Positions 15,181 through 23,775 of a stretch of DNA of 47,854 bases are shown one piece after another. Position numbers and translations under genes: made by a program. The notes under the pieces are model-generated. The model searched no databases. It was not told the DNA's origin and saw nothing but the letters and a program-made list of their open reading frames with translations. Position 1 is the first letter of the stretch; every line of letters starts with the position of its first letter. Source of the stretch: Clostridiales bacterium (GTDB lineage Bacteria; Bacillota; Clostridia; Oscillospirales; Butyricicoccaceae); assembly GCA_019421385.1 (NCBI GenBank), contig JAHZFK010000022.1:1-47854 (forward strand), given 5' to 3'.

Positions 15181-15552
15181 TTACGATACAATCGCGTCGA
15201 TCTCTCCGGTCTCCCCCACGATTTTCAGCACCACGCGGTTGGGCAGGCAAACCGCGACCTGTCCCGCACGCGTCAGCGTTCCTGTGCGCACACACACCTG
15301 ATCGTGGCAATCCGCCGATGCCATACGCGCGGTTTTTCCGGACAGCACAATCACATTATGTCCATCCAAATCAATGGTGCGGTCGGTTTCATCGGTCAGT
15401 GCGACGCGCTCGATGAGCGCATTGTCCTGCCAGACCTCCGCATACAGCAGGTCACCCTTTGTACCTGCGGCAAACCACACAGCGAGCGCTGCCGCGAGCA
15501 TCAGCACGACACCGATGATGACAAAGTCACCCCATTTGAGCCTACTGCGCAT
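15181..15552 (-). CDS. NusG domain II-containing membrane-anchored protein
   Basis: A 123-aa protein: an N-terminal membrane anchor (about 8-30, GDFVIIGVVLMLAAALAVWF) followed by an extracytoplasmic NusG domain II-like barrel with the family motif CHDQVCVRTGTL...VAVCLPNRVVLKI. It is not the transcription factor NusG. The ATG at 15552 overlaps the ApbE stop by 11 nt, indicating translational coupling; the longer frame upstream is the shadow of apbE. The role is unknown. Its constant pairing with ApbE and the Gx transporter suggests it helps assemble or position flavinylated surface redox proteins (inference). Confidence 0.85.
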   Translation of the reverse strand: MRSRLKWGDFVIIGVVLMLAAALAVWFAAGTKGDLLYAEVWQDNALIERVALTDETDRTIDLDGHNVIVLSGKTARMASADCHDQVCVRTGTLTRAGQVAVCLPNRVVLKIVGETGEIDAIVS

Positions 15553-16576
15553 CGGTATACCCTTTCTCCGCGCCGAGGAAGGTATAGGTGCAGGCCGAAG
15601 CGACTGCGTCCGTCGTGTAAATCTGCTGATCCGATGTGATAAATACCGCTGCAATATCGTTTTCCTCACAAAACGCCAGACCATCGTCCAAACCCATAAC
15701 AAACAGCGCGGTCGTCATCGCATCCGCACGGGTCGAATTTGAGTCGATCACCGTCACGCTGCGCAGACCGGTATCCGCCGGATAGCCGGTTTTCGGGTCG
15801 AAAATATGATGATATCGCTTGCCGTTCTGCTCAAAATAGCGCTCATAATCGCCCGATGTGACAACCGAAGCATCCCGCACCTCGACCGTTGCCAGAAACT
15901 CCGCATTGTTGTCCGGGTCGGCAATGCCGACCACCCAGTTTCCGCCATCGCGTGACGGGTTTTCTCCGAACGCGCCGATGTTACCACCCAGCTGCACCAG
16001 CGCGCCGGTAGCCGCGCCCTCCGGTTGCTGCGTAAGCAACGCAAACACAGCATCAGTTGCAAAGCCCTTGCCAATACCGCCCAAATCCAGCTGCGCCCCG
16101 TTCAGCAGCTGCACCTGATTGTCTCCGAGCAGCTTGATATTCTCATAGCCCACATGGGTCAGCGCTTCATCGATCTCTGCCTGCGTAGGCACATGCGCAT
16201 TTTCCGTATTGATGCCCCACAAATCGGTCAGCGGCGTCATGGTCGGGTCAAACATGCCTCCGGTCAGCTCGGCATACTGCACTGCCGCCTCAATCGCCGC
16301 ATAGGTATCGTCGCTGACTTCACACACTGCCCCATCTGCATGGTTAAGACGATACAGGTCGCTGTCCTCCCGCGTGCGGGACAAGGCAGGCTCCAGCGCA
16401 TTGACCGCCTGCTCGCAGGCCACAGCAGCTTTCTGCGCGTTATCCTCGCTGTCTCCGTACACGGAAACCGCCATAAAGGTATCCATGGCAAAAAAATCAG
16501 TTGTATAGCTTGCTTGCTTTCCTGCGCAGCCTGTCAATCCAATCAGCAGCAAAAATGCCGCAAGAACTCGCTTCAT
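15542..16576 (-). CDS. apbE: FAD:protein FMN transferase (ApbE), lipoprotein
   Basis: A 344-aa lipoprotein with signal MKRVLAAFLLLIGLTGC (lipobox LTGC). ApbE transfers FMN from FAD to a Thr of target proteins such as RnfG/RnfD or NqrB/C on the outer face of the membrane. Family landmarks are FAMDTFM near 38, TGGMFDPTMTPL, the Gly-rich LDLGGIGKGFATD (FAD site), YHHIFDPKTGYPA, and the metal-binding NSTRADAMTTALFVMG. GAGGAGC precedes the ATG at 16576. It is first in an operon with the NusG-II and Gx genes. No flavinylation target or rnf gene is in the window, so the substrate is encoded elsewhere. Confidence 0.93.
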   Translation of the reverse strand: MKRVLAAFLLLIGLTGCAGKQASYTTDFFAMDTFMAVSVYGDSEDNAQKAAVACEQAVNALEPALSRTREDSDLYRLNHADGAVCEVSDDTYAAIEAAVQYAELTGGMFDPTMTPLTDLWGINTENAHVPTQAEIDEALTHVGYENIKLLGDNQVQLLNGAQLDLGGIGKGFATDAVFALLTQQPEGAATGALVQLGGNIGAFGENPSRDGGNWVVGIADPDNNAEFLATVEVRDASVVTSGDYERYFEQNGKRYHHIFDPKTGYPADTGLRSVTVIDSNSTRADAMTTALFVMGLDDGLAFCEENDIAAVFITSDQQIYTTDAVASACTYTFLGAEKGYTDAQ

Positions 16577-16608
16577 ACCGTGCTCCTCATTACAAAAAAT
16601 CATGTACC

Positions 16609-16637
16609 ATTATAATACACCGCGAAAAAATGCGCAA
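16609..16637 (-). promoter_or_regulatory. Sigma-A promoter of the apbE operon
   Basis: On the minus strand: -35 TTGCGC (16637-16632), 17-bp spacer, perfect -10 TATAAT (16614-16609). Confidence 0.8.
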
Positions 16638-16688
16638 GGATGGCTTTTTATGCTTTTCTTTTTCATCATTCGCCACCGCACAAGCAGC

Positions 16689-16725
16689 AAGGCGCTGCGG
16701 CCATTGCAGCCGCAGCGCCTTTTTC
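16689..16725 (-). terminator. Hairpin terminator downstream of tyrS
   Basis: A 13-bp stem, AAGGCGCTGCGGC (16689-16701) with GCCGCAGCGCCTT (16709-16721), has a 7-nt loop. It lies just after the tyrS stop. The T-tract on the tyrS strand is weak (TTGCTGCTT), so termination may be partial. Confidence 0.7.
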
Positions 16726-16732
16726 ATCATGC

Positions 16733-17956
16733 TTAGCCCAGCACAACCTTGTGGAAGGTCTTTTTGCCCTTTTTGACCATGCGCTCCTGCTGGAAGAAGT
16801 CCTTGTCCAGCATGGTCTTGAAGTCCGCGATCTTCTCGCCGTCGATCGAAACGCCGCCGCCCTGCACCAGCTTGCGCGCTTCACCGTTGGATGCAGCAAG
16901 GCCGCACTTGACCAGCAGCGTCAGCACACCGATCTGACCATCTGCAAAATCCACATCGGTCAGGGTCGTGGTTGGCATGTTCTCGCTCGAACCGCCGCCC
17001 GCAAAGATGTTCTTGGCAGCTTCCATCGCCTTGTCTGCCTCTTCCTTGCCGTGTACCAGCTCAGTCAGCTCATAAGCGAGGATTTCCTTTGCCTTATTCA
17101 GCTGCGCGCCTTCCCACTTGTCCATCTCCTCGATCTGCTCGAGCGGCAAGAAGGTCAGCATACGGATGCACTTGAGCACGTCCGCGTCGTCTACGTTGCG
17201 CCAGTACTGGAAAAAGTCGTAAGGCGAAGTCTTGTTCGGATCGAGCCATACCGCGCCCGCGGCCGTCTTGCCCATCTTCTTGCCCTCGGAGTTGAGGAGC
17301 AGCGTAATCGTCATCGCGTGCGCGTCCTTGCCCAGTTTGCGGCGGATCAGTTCCGTACCGCCGAGCATGTTGCTCCACTGGTCATCGCCGCCGAACTGCA
17401 TGTTGCAGCCGTAGTGCTGGAACAGGTAGTAGAAGTCATAGGACTGCATGATCATGTAATTGAATTCTAGGAAGCTCAGGCCCTTTTCCATGCGTTGCTT
17501 GTAGCACTCCGCACGCAGCATGTTGTTGACCGAGAAGCAGGCACCGACCTCGCGCAGCAGTTCAATATAATTCAGGCCCATCAGCCAGTCCGCATTGTTG
17601 ACCATCTGCGCCTTGTCCTCACCGAATTCGATGAAACGCTCCATCTGCTTTTTGAAGCAGTCGCAGTTGTGCTGGATGGTCTCGACCGTCATCATCGAGC
17701 GCATATCCGTGCGGCCGGAGGGGTCACCGACCATGCCCGTGCCGCCGCCGATGAGCGCGATCGGCTTGTTGCCCGCCATCTGCAAGCGCTTCATCAGGCA
17801 CAGCGCCATAAAGTGGCCGACATGCAGGCTGTCCGCCGTCGGGTCAAAGCCAATGTAGAAGGTGGCTTTGCCGTTGTTGATCATTTCGCTGATTTCTTCT
17901 TCGTTGGTCACCTGCGCGATCAGCCCGCGCGCTTTGAGTTCTTCGTAAAGTGTCAT
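16733..17956 (-). CDS. tyrS: Tyrosyl-tRNA synthetase
   Basis: A 407-aa class I synthetase joining tyrosine to tRNA-Tyr. The HIGH motif is HVGH (in FDPTADSLHVGH, about 38-49). The tyrosine pocket includes GGGTGMVGDPSGR and the region FLEFNYMIMQSYDFYYL. The KMSKS motif is KMGKT. The C-terminal S4 domain is at about 340-407 (GEARKLVQGGGVSIDGEKI). GGGAG precedes the ATG. The 100-nt gap to recN upstream holds no T-box and no strong promoter, so the gene may be read from the recN operon. Confidence 0.96.
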   Translation of the reverse strand: MTLYEELKARGLIAQVTNEEEISEMINNGKATFYIGFDPTADSLHVGHFMALCLMKRLQMAGNKPIALIGGGTGMVGDPSGRTDMRSMMTVETIQHNCDCFKKQMERFIEFGEDKAQMVNNADWLMGLNYIELLREVGACFSVNNMLRAECYKQRMEKGLSFLEFNYMIMQSYDFYYLFQHYGCNMQFGGDDQWSNMLGGTELIRRKLGKDAHAMTITLLLNSEGKKMGKTAAGAVWLDPNKTSPYDFFQYWRNVDDADVLKCIRMLTFLPLEQIEEMDKWEGAQLNKAKEILAYELTELVHGKEEADKAMEAAKNIFAGGGSSENMPTTTLTDVDFADGQIGVLTLLVKCGLAASNGEARKLVQGGGVSIDGEKIADFKTMLDKDFFQQERMVKKGKKTFHKVVLG

Positions 17957-18013
17957 GTGTGTTCTCCCGCATCTATAAATAAAATTATTTTTTCCGTTTT
18001 ATGCGCCGCTCTC

Positions 18014-18055
18014 TCACGGAGCGCGCTCCTTATACCGCTCGTCGATGATCACCAT
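18014..18055 (-). CDS. Possible 13-codon leader ORF between recN and tyrS
   Basis: An open frame of 13 codons (MVIIDERYKERAP) starts 3 nt after the recN stop codon. AGGAGG, inside the end of recN, stands 9 nt before its ATG. It overlaps a 12-bp palindrome GGAGCGCGCTCC. It may be a remnant of a lost gene, a coupling or leader peptide, or chance. No family was recognised. Confidence 0.2.
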   Translation of the reverse strand: MVIIDERYKERAP

Positions 18056-18058
18056 GCG

Positions 18059-19738
18059 TCAGTCCTCCTGCCCGGCTGCTTCCAACAGCTCCTCAGCGTT
18101 GCGGCGCGCCGCATCCGAGATCTGCTCACCGGACAGCAGCCGCGCGATCTCATCCACGCGCTGCGCCCGATCCATCGGACTGACATCGGTATAGCTGCGT
18201 CCCTCCCGCACGGATTTGGCAATGCGCAGATGGTGGTCGCCCATCGCCGCGATCTGCGGCAGGTGTGTGACGCACAACGTCTGCTTTTTCTTTGCAATCG
18301 CGGACAGCTTGCGCGCGATCTGCTGCGCGGCATGACCGGAAACGCCGGTGTCGATCTCGTCAAAAATCAGCATACCAACATCCTCGCCCTCCGTCAAGAC
18401 GTTTTTGAGCGCCAGCATGATGCGGCTCAGCTCACCGCCGGACGCGACCTTGGAGAGCGGCTTTTCGGGCTCACCGGGGTTGACCGAAATTTCAAACGTC
18501 ACGGTGTCGAAGCCATGCGCCGCCAGTTTGGCGCCCGTATGCACCGCTACGCGCATTTTGACCTTATCCATATCCAGCTCCGACAACTCCCGCACGATCG
18601 CCTTTTCCAGACGCGCCGCCGCCTGCCGCCGTTTCTCTGAAATTTGGGCAGCCAACTGCTTCGCCTCGGCAAGCTCCGCACGGTATCGCTCGCGCAGTTC
18701 TTCGCGCCGGTTATCTGAGTCGGCAAGCGTGTCCAGTTCTGCCGTAATACGCGCATGATAAGCGGCAATTTCCTCGAGCGTGCCGCCATATTTCTGCTTG
18801 AGTCGGTAGATCAGGTCGAGCCGCTGCTCCACCCATTCGCGCTCAGCTGATGAAAAATCCAGATTCTCGCTGCGGCTGACCACATTATCCCGCAGATCCG
18901 CCGCGAGCAGTCGCACCTCTTCCGCCTGTTCAGCCATCGCATCAAATGCCTCGGACACCTCATGCAGCCCAGCCAGAGCCGCCGCTGCCTGATCGAGCAG
19001 TGCGCACACACCACCGACCTCATCATCTCCGTTCAGTGCAAGGCGCACCTGCTCCAGCGCGCCCGCAATCTTGCCCGCGTGGTCGAAATATGCCTTGCGC
19101 TGCGCCAGCGTCTCATCCTCGTCCGGCTGGAGTGCCGCCTGCTCAATCTCCTCCTTGTGGAAAGAGAGCATGTCGATGCGCTGCAAACGCTCCTGCTCGC
19201 CGGTCTCGAGTGCTGTGATCTCACGCCGCAATGCCAGCAACGCCTGATATTTGGGTCGGTACTGCGCCAGCAGCGAGTCCAGTCCCGCATATCCATCCAG
19301 ATAGTCGATATGGTGCTGCTCATCGAGCAGCTTCTGACCATCGTTCTGGCCGTGAATATCAATCAGATACGGCGCCAGCTGCCGCAGCACCGCCGCCGAC
19401 ACCGGCTTCATATTGACCCGACAGGTGCTTTTGCCATCCGCCGTAATCTGCCGCTGCAAATGCAGCATATCCGCTTCCTCCCCGGCCAGCGCCAGCTCAT
19501 CGAGCAAGCCGGTAAGCCCCGCCGAAAGGTCGGTAAACACCGCGCTGACAAAGCCCTTCTGTGCCCCTGCACGCACCAAGTCGCGGCTGACCCGTTTGCC
19601 CAAGATCGCGCCGATCGAATCAATCACAATCGACTTGCCCGCGCCGGTCTCACCGGACAGGACGGTCAAACCGCTTTCCAGTTCGATGTCTGCCCGTTCG
19701 ATGACCGCGATATTTTCAATATGGAGTAATTGCAGCAT
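18059..19738 (-). CDS. recN: DNA repair protein RecN
   Basis: A 559-aa SMC-like ATPase recruited early to double-strand breaks. Walker A GETGAGKS is at 29-36 and the N-terminal signature MLQLLHIENIAVIERADIELE is typical. The middle (about 150-360) is charged, Glu/Ala/Leu/Arg-rich coiled coil. The C-terminus carries the ABC signature LSKVASGGELSRIMLALK and Walker B MLIFDEIDTGVSG. The ATG at 19738 is preceded by GGGGAGG. It is last in the dxs-tlyA-nadK-argR-recN order that is widely conserved in Firmicutes, 20 nt behind argR. Confidence 0.96.
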   Translation of the reverse strand: MLQLLHIENIAVIERADIELESGLTVLSGETGAGKSIVIDSIGAILGKRVSRDLVRAGAQKGFVSAVFTDLSAGLTGLLDELALAGEEADMLHLQRQITADGKSTCRVNMKPVSAAVLRQLAPYLIDIHGQNDGQKLLDEQHHIDYLDGYAGLDSLLAQYRPKYQALLALRREITALETGEQERLQRIDMLSFHKEEIEQAALQPDEDETLAQRKAYFDHAGKIAGALEQVRLALNGDDEVGGVCALLDQAAAALAGLHEVSEAFDAMAEQAEEVRLLAADLRDNVVSRSENLDFSSAEREWVEQRLDLIYRLKQKYGGTLEEIAAYHARITAELDTLADSDNRREELRERYRAELAEAKQLAAQISEKRRQAAARLEKAIVRELSELDMDKVKMRVAVHTGAKLAAHGFDTVTFEISVNPGEPEKPLSKVASGGELSRIMLALKNVLTEGEDVGMLIFDEIDTGVSGHAAQQIARKLSAIAKKKQTLCVTHLPQIAAMGDHHLRIAKSVREGRSYTDVSPMDRAQRVDEIARLLSGEQISDAARRNAEELLEAAGQED

Positions 19739-19758
19739 TGCCGCTTCCTCCCCTGCTT

Positions 19759-20214
19759 TTACTTTAGAATGTCCTGTGCCTGCTGGCAAAAACGCGCCGC
19801 GCTTTCATTATCGCGCATCACCGCAAACACCGTATCGTCTCCGCCGAGTGTACCGACAACATCCGTGGCACGCATTGCGTCAATCGCCATCGCGGCCGCC
19901 TGTCCCAAGCCGGGCAGCGTTTTAATGACGACCATATTCTGCGCAGCAGCAATTTCCGTGACGCATTCGCGGAAGATATTGCGCAGACGGGTGGTGAAGC
20001 TGTCCGCTGCGCCGCCAGCCGCTGCGGTATACTTATATTTTCCGGTTTCAGCAGAAAGCGACTTAATCAGCCGCAGCTCTTTAATGTCACGCGAAACCGT
20101 CGCCTGCGTCGTATTATAGCCAAACGCGCGCAGATGATCGGTCAGCTCTTCCTGTGTCTCGATCTCAAATCGGTCAATCAATTCGAGAATTTTTGCCTGT
20201 CTTTGAAATTTCAT
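19759..20214 (-). CDS. argR: Arginine repressor ArgR
   Basis: A 151-aa hexameric arginine-dependent regulator. The N-terminal winged helix has QEELTDHLRAFGYNTTQATVSRDIKEL split over about 21-47; the short ATVSRD motif is diagnostic. The C-terminal arginine-binding and oligomerisation domain has GTLGGDDTVFAV near 120. It represses arginine synthesis and activates catabolism. The position between nadK and recN is the usual Firmicute context and does not imply local targets. Spacing is 15 nt to nadK and 20 nt to recN. Confidence 0.95.
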   Translation of the reverse strand: MKFQRQAKILELIDRFEIETQEELTDHLRAFGYNTTQATVSRDIKELRLIKSLSAETGKYKYTAAAGGAADSFTTRLRNIFRECVTEIAAAQNMVVIKTLPGLGQAAAMAIDAMRATDVVGTLGGDDTVFAVMRDNESAARFCQQAQDILK

Positions 20215-20229
20215 ATCTGCGCCCCCTTG

Positions 20230-21078
20230 TCAAAGCTTTTTCTGCAAGATTTTATAAAAGCTGATTCCCTTCAGCCGCACCAAACGGGTGCGAAGCGACG
20301 AACGCGTGATCTCCACCCGGTCGTCCGGCCGGATGGCAAAGCCCTGCCCGCCGTCCGCAGAAAGAAACACCTCGCTGCCGCCTTCACAGGCCGCAGAAAG
20401 CGCGATGCGCCGCTCCGGTGCAAACACAAACGCTTTTGCCGCCAATGCATGTGCGCAAATCGGGATGACCGCCAGATTTTCCGCGCTCGGCTCGATCACC
20501 GGCCCGCCAGCGGACAATCCATAAGCCGTCGATCCGGTCGGCGTGGCAACGATCAGGCCGTCGCCGTTAAACTGTGTCACCTCTTCATCATCCGCTGCAA
20601 TGCACACGCGCACCACACGGAACGCCGTACCCTTGGCCAGCACAATGTCATTGAGCGCATCGTTTTCATAAACCAGCCGTCCCTGCCGATATACTGCCAC
20701 ATGCAGCATCATACGGCTGTCGATCGTATAATCGCCGCTGAAGAGTTTTTCCATCCTGTCCAACTCGCCCGGCTCCAGTTCGGTCATGAAACCGACATGA
20801 CCGACGTTGATGCCCAGCATCGGCAATTTCTGCTGCGCAGCCGCGCGTGCCAGGCGCAGCATCGTGCCATCGCCACCCAGCACGACCGCCAGATCGGCAA
20901 ACTGCACTGCGTCGCCGGTTTCCATATAATCCACGCCGTCCAGCCCCAGCGCCGCCGACCGCATCTGCATGGGCAGCATCAGCCGCACGCCTTCTCGCTG
21001 CAGCTGGTCGCAAACCTGCGGCAGCACGGCATATGCGCCCTCTTTTCGCATGTTGGGATAGATAAAAAAACGCTTCAT
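20230..21078 (-). CDS. nadK: NAD kinase
   Basis: A 282-aa enzyme phosphorylating NAD+ to NADP+. The catalytic GGDGTM is at 68-73, NGDG at 171-174 and TPTGSTAYGLSAGGP from 179. The N-terminus is MKRFFIYPNMRKEG. The ATG at 21078 lies 7 nt after the tlyA stop with GAGG upstream; a longer frame overlaps tlyA and is a shadow. It belongs to the dxs-tlyA-nadK-argR-recN unit. Confidence 0.95.
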   Translation of the reverse strand: MKRFFIYPNMRKEGAYAVLPQVCDQLQREGVRLMLPMQMRSAALGLDGVDYMETGDAVQFADLAVVLGGDGTMLRLARAAAQQKLPMLGINVGHVGFMTELEPGELDRMEKLFSGDYTIDSRMMLHVAVYRQGRLVYENDALNDIVLAKGTAFRVVRVCIAADDEEVTQFNGDGLIVATPTGSTAYGLSAGGPVIEPSAENLAVIPICAHALAAKAFVFAPERRIALSAACEGGSEVFLSADGGQGFAIRPDDRVEITRSSLRTRLVRLKGISFYKILQKKL

Positions 21079-21085
21079 TGCTGCC

Positions 21086-21883
21086 TCAGCCATCCAATTC
21101 CTCATGTGCCTGCCGCACGATCTCGCGCAGATCCGGCACGCTGTCCTCTCCCTGCTTCCATAAGTAGCCCAAAAACTCGATGTTCCCTTCCGGCCCCTTA
21201 ATGGGCGAGAACGTGATATCCTGCACGGCGAAGCCTGCCGTGTGCGCATTTTCCACAAACTGCTCGAGCACTTCCATGTGGATCTCCGGCTCGCGCACCA
21301 CGCCTTTTTTGCCGACCTTGCCTTTTCCTGCTTCAAACTGCGGCTTAATCAGACATGCCACACGTCCATTTTCGGTCAGCAAACCGGAAACGACCGGCAG
21401 AACCAGCCGCAAAGAGATAAACGACACGTCGATTACGCACAGGCTGGGCGTTTCCTCAAGCATTTCCGGGGTCACATAGCGAATATTCGTGCGTTCCATA
21501 CACTTGACACGCGGGTCTTGGCGCAGACTCCATGCGAGCTGCCCATAGCCGACGTCAATCGAATAGACCTTGACCGCACCACGGCGCAGCAAGCAATCGG
21601 TAAAACCGCCGGTGGATGCACCCACGTCCATCACGACCAGCCCCGCTGGGTCGATCGAAAAATAGTCGAGCGCTTTCTCGATTTTTTTGCCGCCGCGGGA
21701 GACAAAGGCATTTTCGTTGCCGCGCACTTCCAGCTCGGCATTTTCATCCACCATATCGCCCGCTTTGCCTGCTTTCTGCCCGGCAATGTAGACAATACCT
21801 TCCATTATCGCCGTCTTTGCACGCTCCCGCGAGGGGCAAAGACCTTTTTCAAACAGCAATACATCCAAACGTTTTTTAGCCAA
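21086..21883 (-). CDS. tlyA: TlyA-family rRNA (cytidine-2'-O)-methyltransferase
   Basis: A 265-aa protein: an N-terminal S4 RNA-binding domain (about 3-65, RLDVLLFEKGLCPSRERAK) and an FtsJ-like SAM methyltransferase domain (MDVGASTGGFTDCLLRRGA is motif I; CVIDVSFISLRLVLP; CLIKPQFEAGKGKVGKKG). Family members methylate 16S and/or 23S rRNA; they are often misnamed hemolysin. The chosen start is TTG at 21883, with AAAGGA upstream and an 8-nt overlap with the dxs stop. The in-frame ATG further upstream lies inside dxs and would add 28 unrelated residues. Confidence 0.92.
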   Translation of the reverse strand: MAKKRLDVLLFEKGLCPSRERAKTAIMEGIVYIAGQKAGKAGDMVDENAELEVRGNENAFVSRGGKKIEKALDYFSIDPAGLVVMDVGASTGGFTDCLLRRGAVKVYSIDVGYGQLAWSLRQDPRVKCMERTNIRYVTPEMLEETPSLCVIDVSFISLRLVLPVVSGLLTENGRVACLIKPQFEAGKGKVGKKGVVREPEIHMEVLEQFVENAHTAGFAVQDITFSPIKGPEGNIEFLGYLWKQGEDSVPDLREIVRQAHEELDG

Positions 21884-23747
21884 GGTCGTTTTCCTTTCCC
21901 TTTCGGTTTTTGATGACAAACGAAGCGATGCCTTCGGCATCAATGCCGCAATGACGGTATACGTCACTCACACCACCGTGCGGCAGAAAACGGTCGCCGG
22001 TATTCAGGCAGTCCACCCGACCATCCCGATGAGCAGCCACCCATTCACCCAAGCCGCCGCTTTCTACAACATCCTCGACGACCACACACCAGCCGGAGAG
22101 CACAGCCTGCTGCTCACAGAAAGCATCCGCCAGTGCATCGCTGATCTCGTTGACCTTATAAACCTGCGCGTGCACACCTTTTTTCTCCAGAATATCCGCT
22201 GCAGCAAGCACTTCATTGACAAGAGCGCCGTGCGTCAGCAGCGTCACCTCTCGGCCTGTCGTTTCATGCACACAGGCAAGCGTCTCGCCTGCCGTATCCT
22301 TTCGGAACGCACCCTCACCGCCGCGCGGATAACGGATCGCGACCGGCCCGTTCTCATGATATAACGCACGCGACATCATACTGCGCAGCTCGGCAAAATT
22401 CGACGGACAGAAAATTTTCACGCCCGGAATGGACCGCAAAAACGCCACATCCAGCACACCGTTGTGCGTTGCGCCATCCGCGCCAACAATGCCTGCACGG
22501 TCAACGCAGAACACGACATGCAGCCCTTCAATCGCCACATCATGCACCATTTGGTCATAGGCGCGCTGCAAAAAGGTCGAATACATCGCGACCACCGGCA
22601 CCAGCCCCTGCGCCGCCATACCGGCCGCCATGGCGACCGCGTGCTCCTCCGCGATGCCAACATCGAAAAAGCGGTCGGGAAAACGGGACGCGAACCGCGT
22701 CAGCCCCGTGCCGGACGGCATTGCCGCCGTGATCGCGCAGATACGCGCATCCTTTTCCGCAAAAGCACACAGTTCACGGCCAAAGCAGGCGGAAAAATCC
22801 TCTTTCTTGCCCGCCTGAAACACACCGGTCAGCGGATCGAACGGAGAAACGCCGTGGTATTTCTCCGGCTCGCGCTCACTTGGCGCATAGCCGCGGCCCT
22901 TTTGCGTCATCACATGCAGCAGCACCGGCTTCTTGATCTTTTTGGCCTGAGAAAGCAGCTCGCATACGCTTTTCAGATCATGCCCATCCACCGGACCAAG
23001 GTAGATGAAACCCATCTGCTCAAACAGAGAGGTCGGCAGCACCAGACGCTTGACGCGCGCCTTGACCCGTGAAATCGCACGCGATACCGCGCCGCCGCCC
23101 GGGATGCGAGCCAAACGCTCCTTCACGCGCGCCTTGGCATGAAGATAACGCGGACTGACACGCAGACGCGACAAATGCCGGCTCAGCCCGCCGACATTCT
23201 GCGCAATGGACATGTTGTTGTCGTTGAGCACCACCAGAAGCGGCTCACCCGAAGTGCCCGCATTGCTGAGCGCCTCATAAGCCATGCCGCCGGTCAGCGC
23301 GCCGTCCCCAATGACGGCAACCACATGATATTTCTGGTTTTTCAGGGTGCGGGCATGTGCCATACCCAGCGCCACCGACACCGAACCCGAAGCATGTCCG
23401 GTCACGCAGGGGTCGGAAATGCTCTCCTCCGGTTTCATGAAACCGGAAAGACCGCCGTATTGCCGCAATGTATCAAAGCGGTCACGGCGGCCGGTCAGAA
23501 TCTTATGGACATAGCTCTGGTGTCCTACATCGTAAATGATGCGGTCACGCGAGGAGTCAAACTCCCGCTCCAGCGCGACAGCCAACTCTACAACACCCAG
23601 ATTGGAGGCCAGATGGCCGCCTGTGCGCGAAACCGAATCGACGATAAATTCGCGCAGTGAAGCGCACAGCACACCGAGCGTGTCATAAGACAATCCGCGC
23701 AGATCCGCGGGGCTTGTAATATTGTCCAGAATTCCGTATCTTTTCAT
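21876..23747 (-). CDS. dxs: 1-deoxy-D-xylulose-5-phosphate synthase
   Basis: A 623-aa thiamine-diphosphate enzyme condensing pyruvate and glyceraldehyde-3-phosphate, the first and controlling step of the DXP isoprenoid pathway. The N-terminal domain shows YDVGHQSYVHKILTGR and the ThDP motif GDGALTGGMAYEALSNAG; the central domain shows DVGIAEEHAVAMAAGMA with the catalytic Glu. The C-terminal transketolase domain begins around 490. The ATG at 23747 gives MKRYGILDNI, the normal N-terminus; the ribosome site is weak (GGGAATGAAG). It lies 28 nt behind the OapA-like gene and next to ispA, so two isoprenoid genes flank the RNA locus. Confidence 0.97.
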   Translation of the reverse strand: MKRYGILDNITSPADLRGLSYDTLGVLCASLREFIVDSVSRTGGHLASNLGVVELAVALEREFDSSRDRIIYDVGHQSYVHKILTGRRDRFDTLRQYGGLSGFMKPEESISDPCVTGHASGSVSVALGMAHARTLKNQKYHVVAVIGDGALTGGMAYEALSNAGTSGEPLLVVLNDNNMSIAQNVGGLSRHLSRLRVSPRYLHAKARVKERLARIPGGGAVSRAISRVKARVKRLVLPTSLFEQMGFIYLGPVDGHDLKSVCELLSQAKKIKKPVLLHVMTQKGRGYAPSEREPEKYHGVSPFDPLTGVFQAGKKEDFSACFGRELCAFAEKDARICAITAAMPSGTGLTRFASRFPDRFFDVGIAEEHAVAMAAGMAAQGLVPVVAMYSTFLQRAYDQMVHDVAIEGLHVVFCVDRAGIVGADGATHNGVLDVAFLRSIPGVKIFCPSNFAELRSMMSRALYHENGPVAIRYPRGGEGAFRKDTAGETLACVHETTGREVTLLTHGALVNEVLAAADILEKKGVHAQVYKVNEISDALADAFCEQQAVLSGWCVVVEDVVESGGLGEWVAAHRDGRVDCLNTGDRFLPHGGVSDVYRHCGIDAEGIASFVIKNRKGKENDLG

Positions 23748-23775
23748 AACTTCATTCCCACCACGGAAGCATTTT

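Noticed and set aside
17957..18058. T-box before tyrS
   Set aside because: Only about 100 nt are available and no TGGNACCGCG sequence is present.
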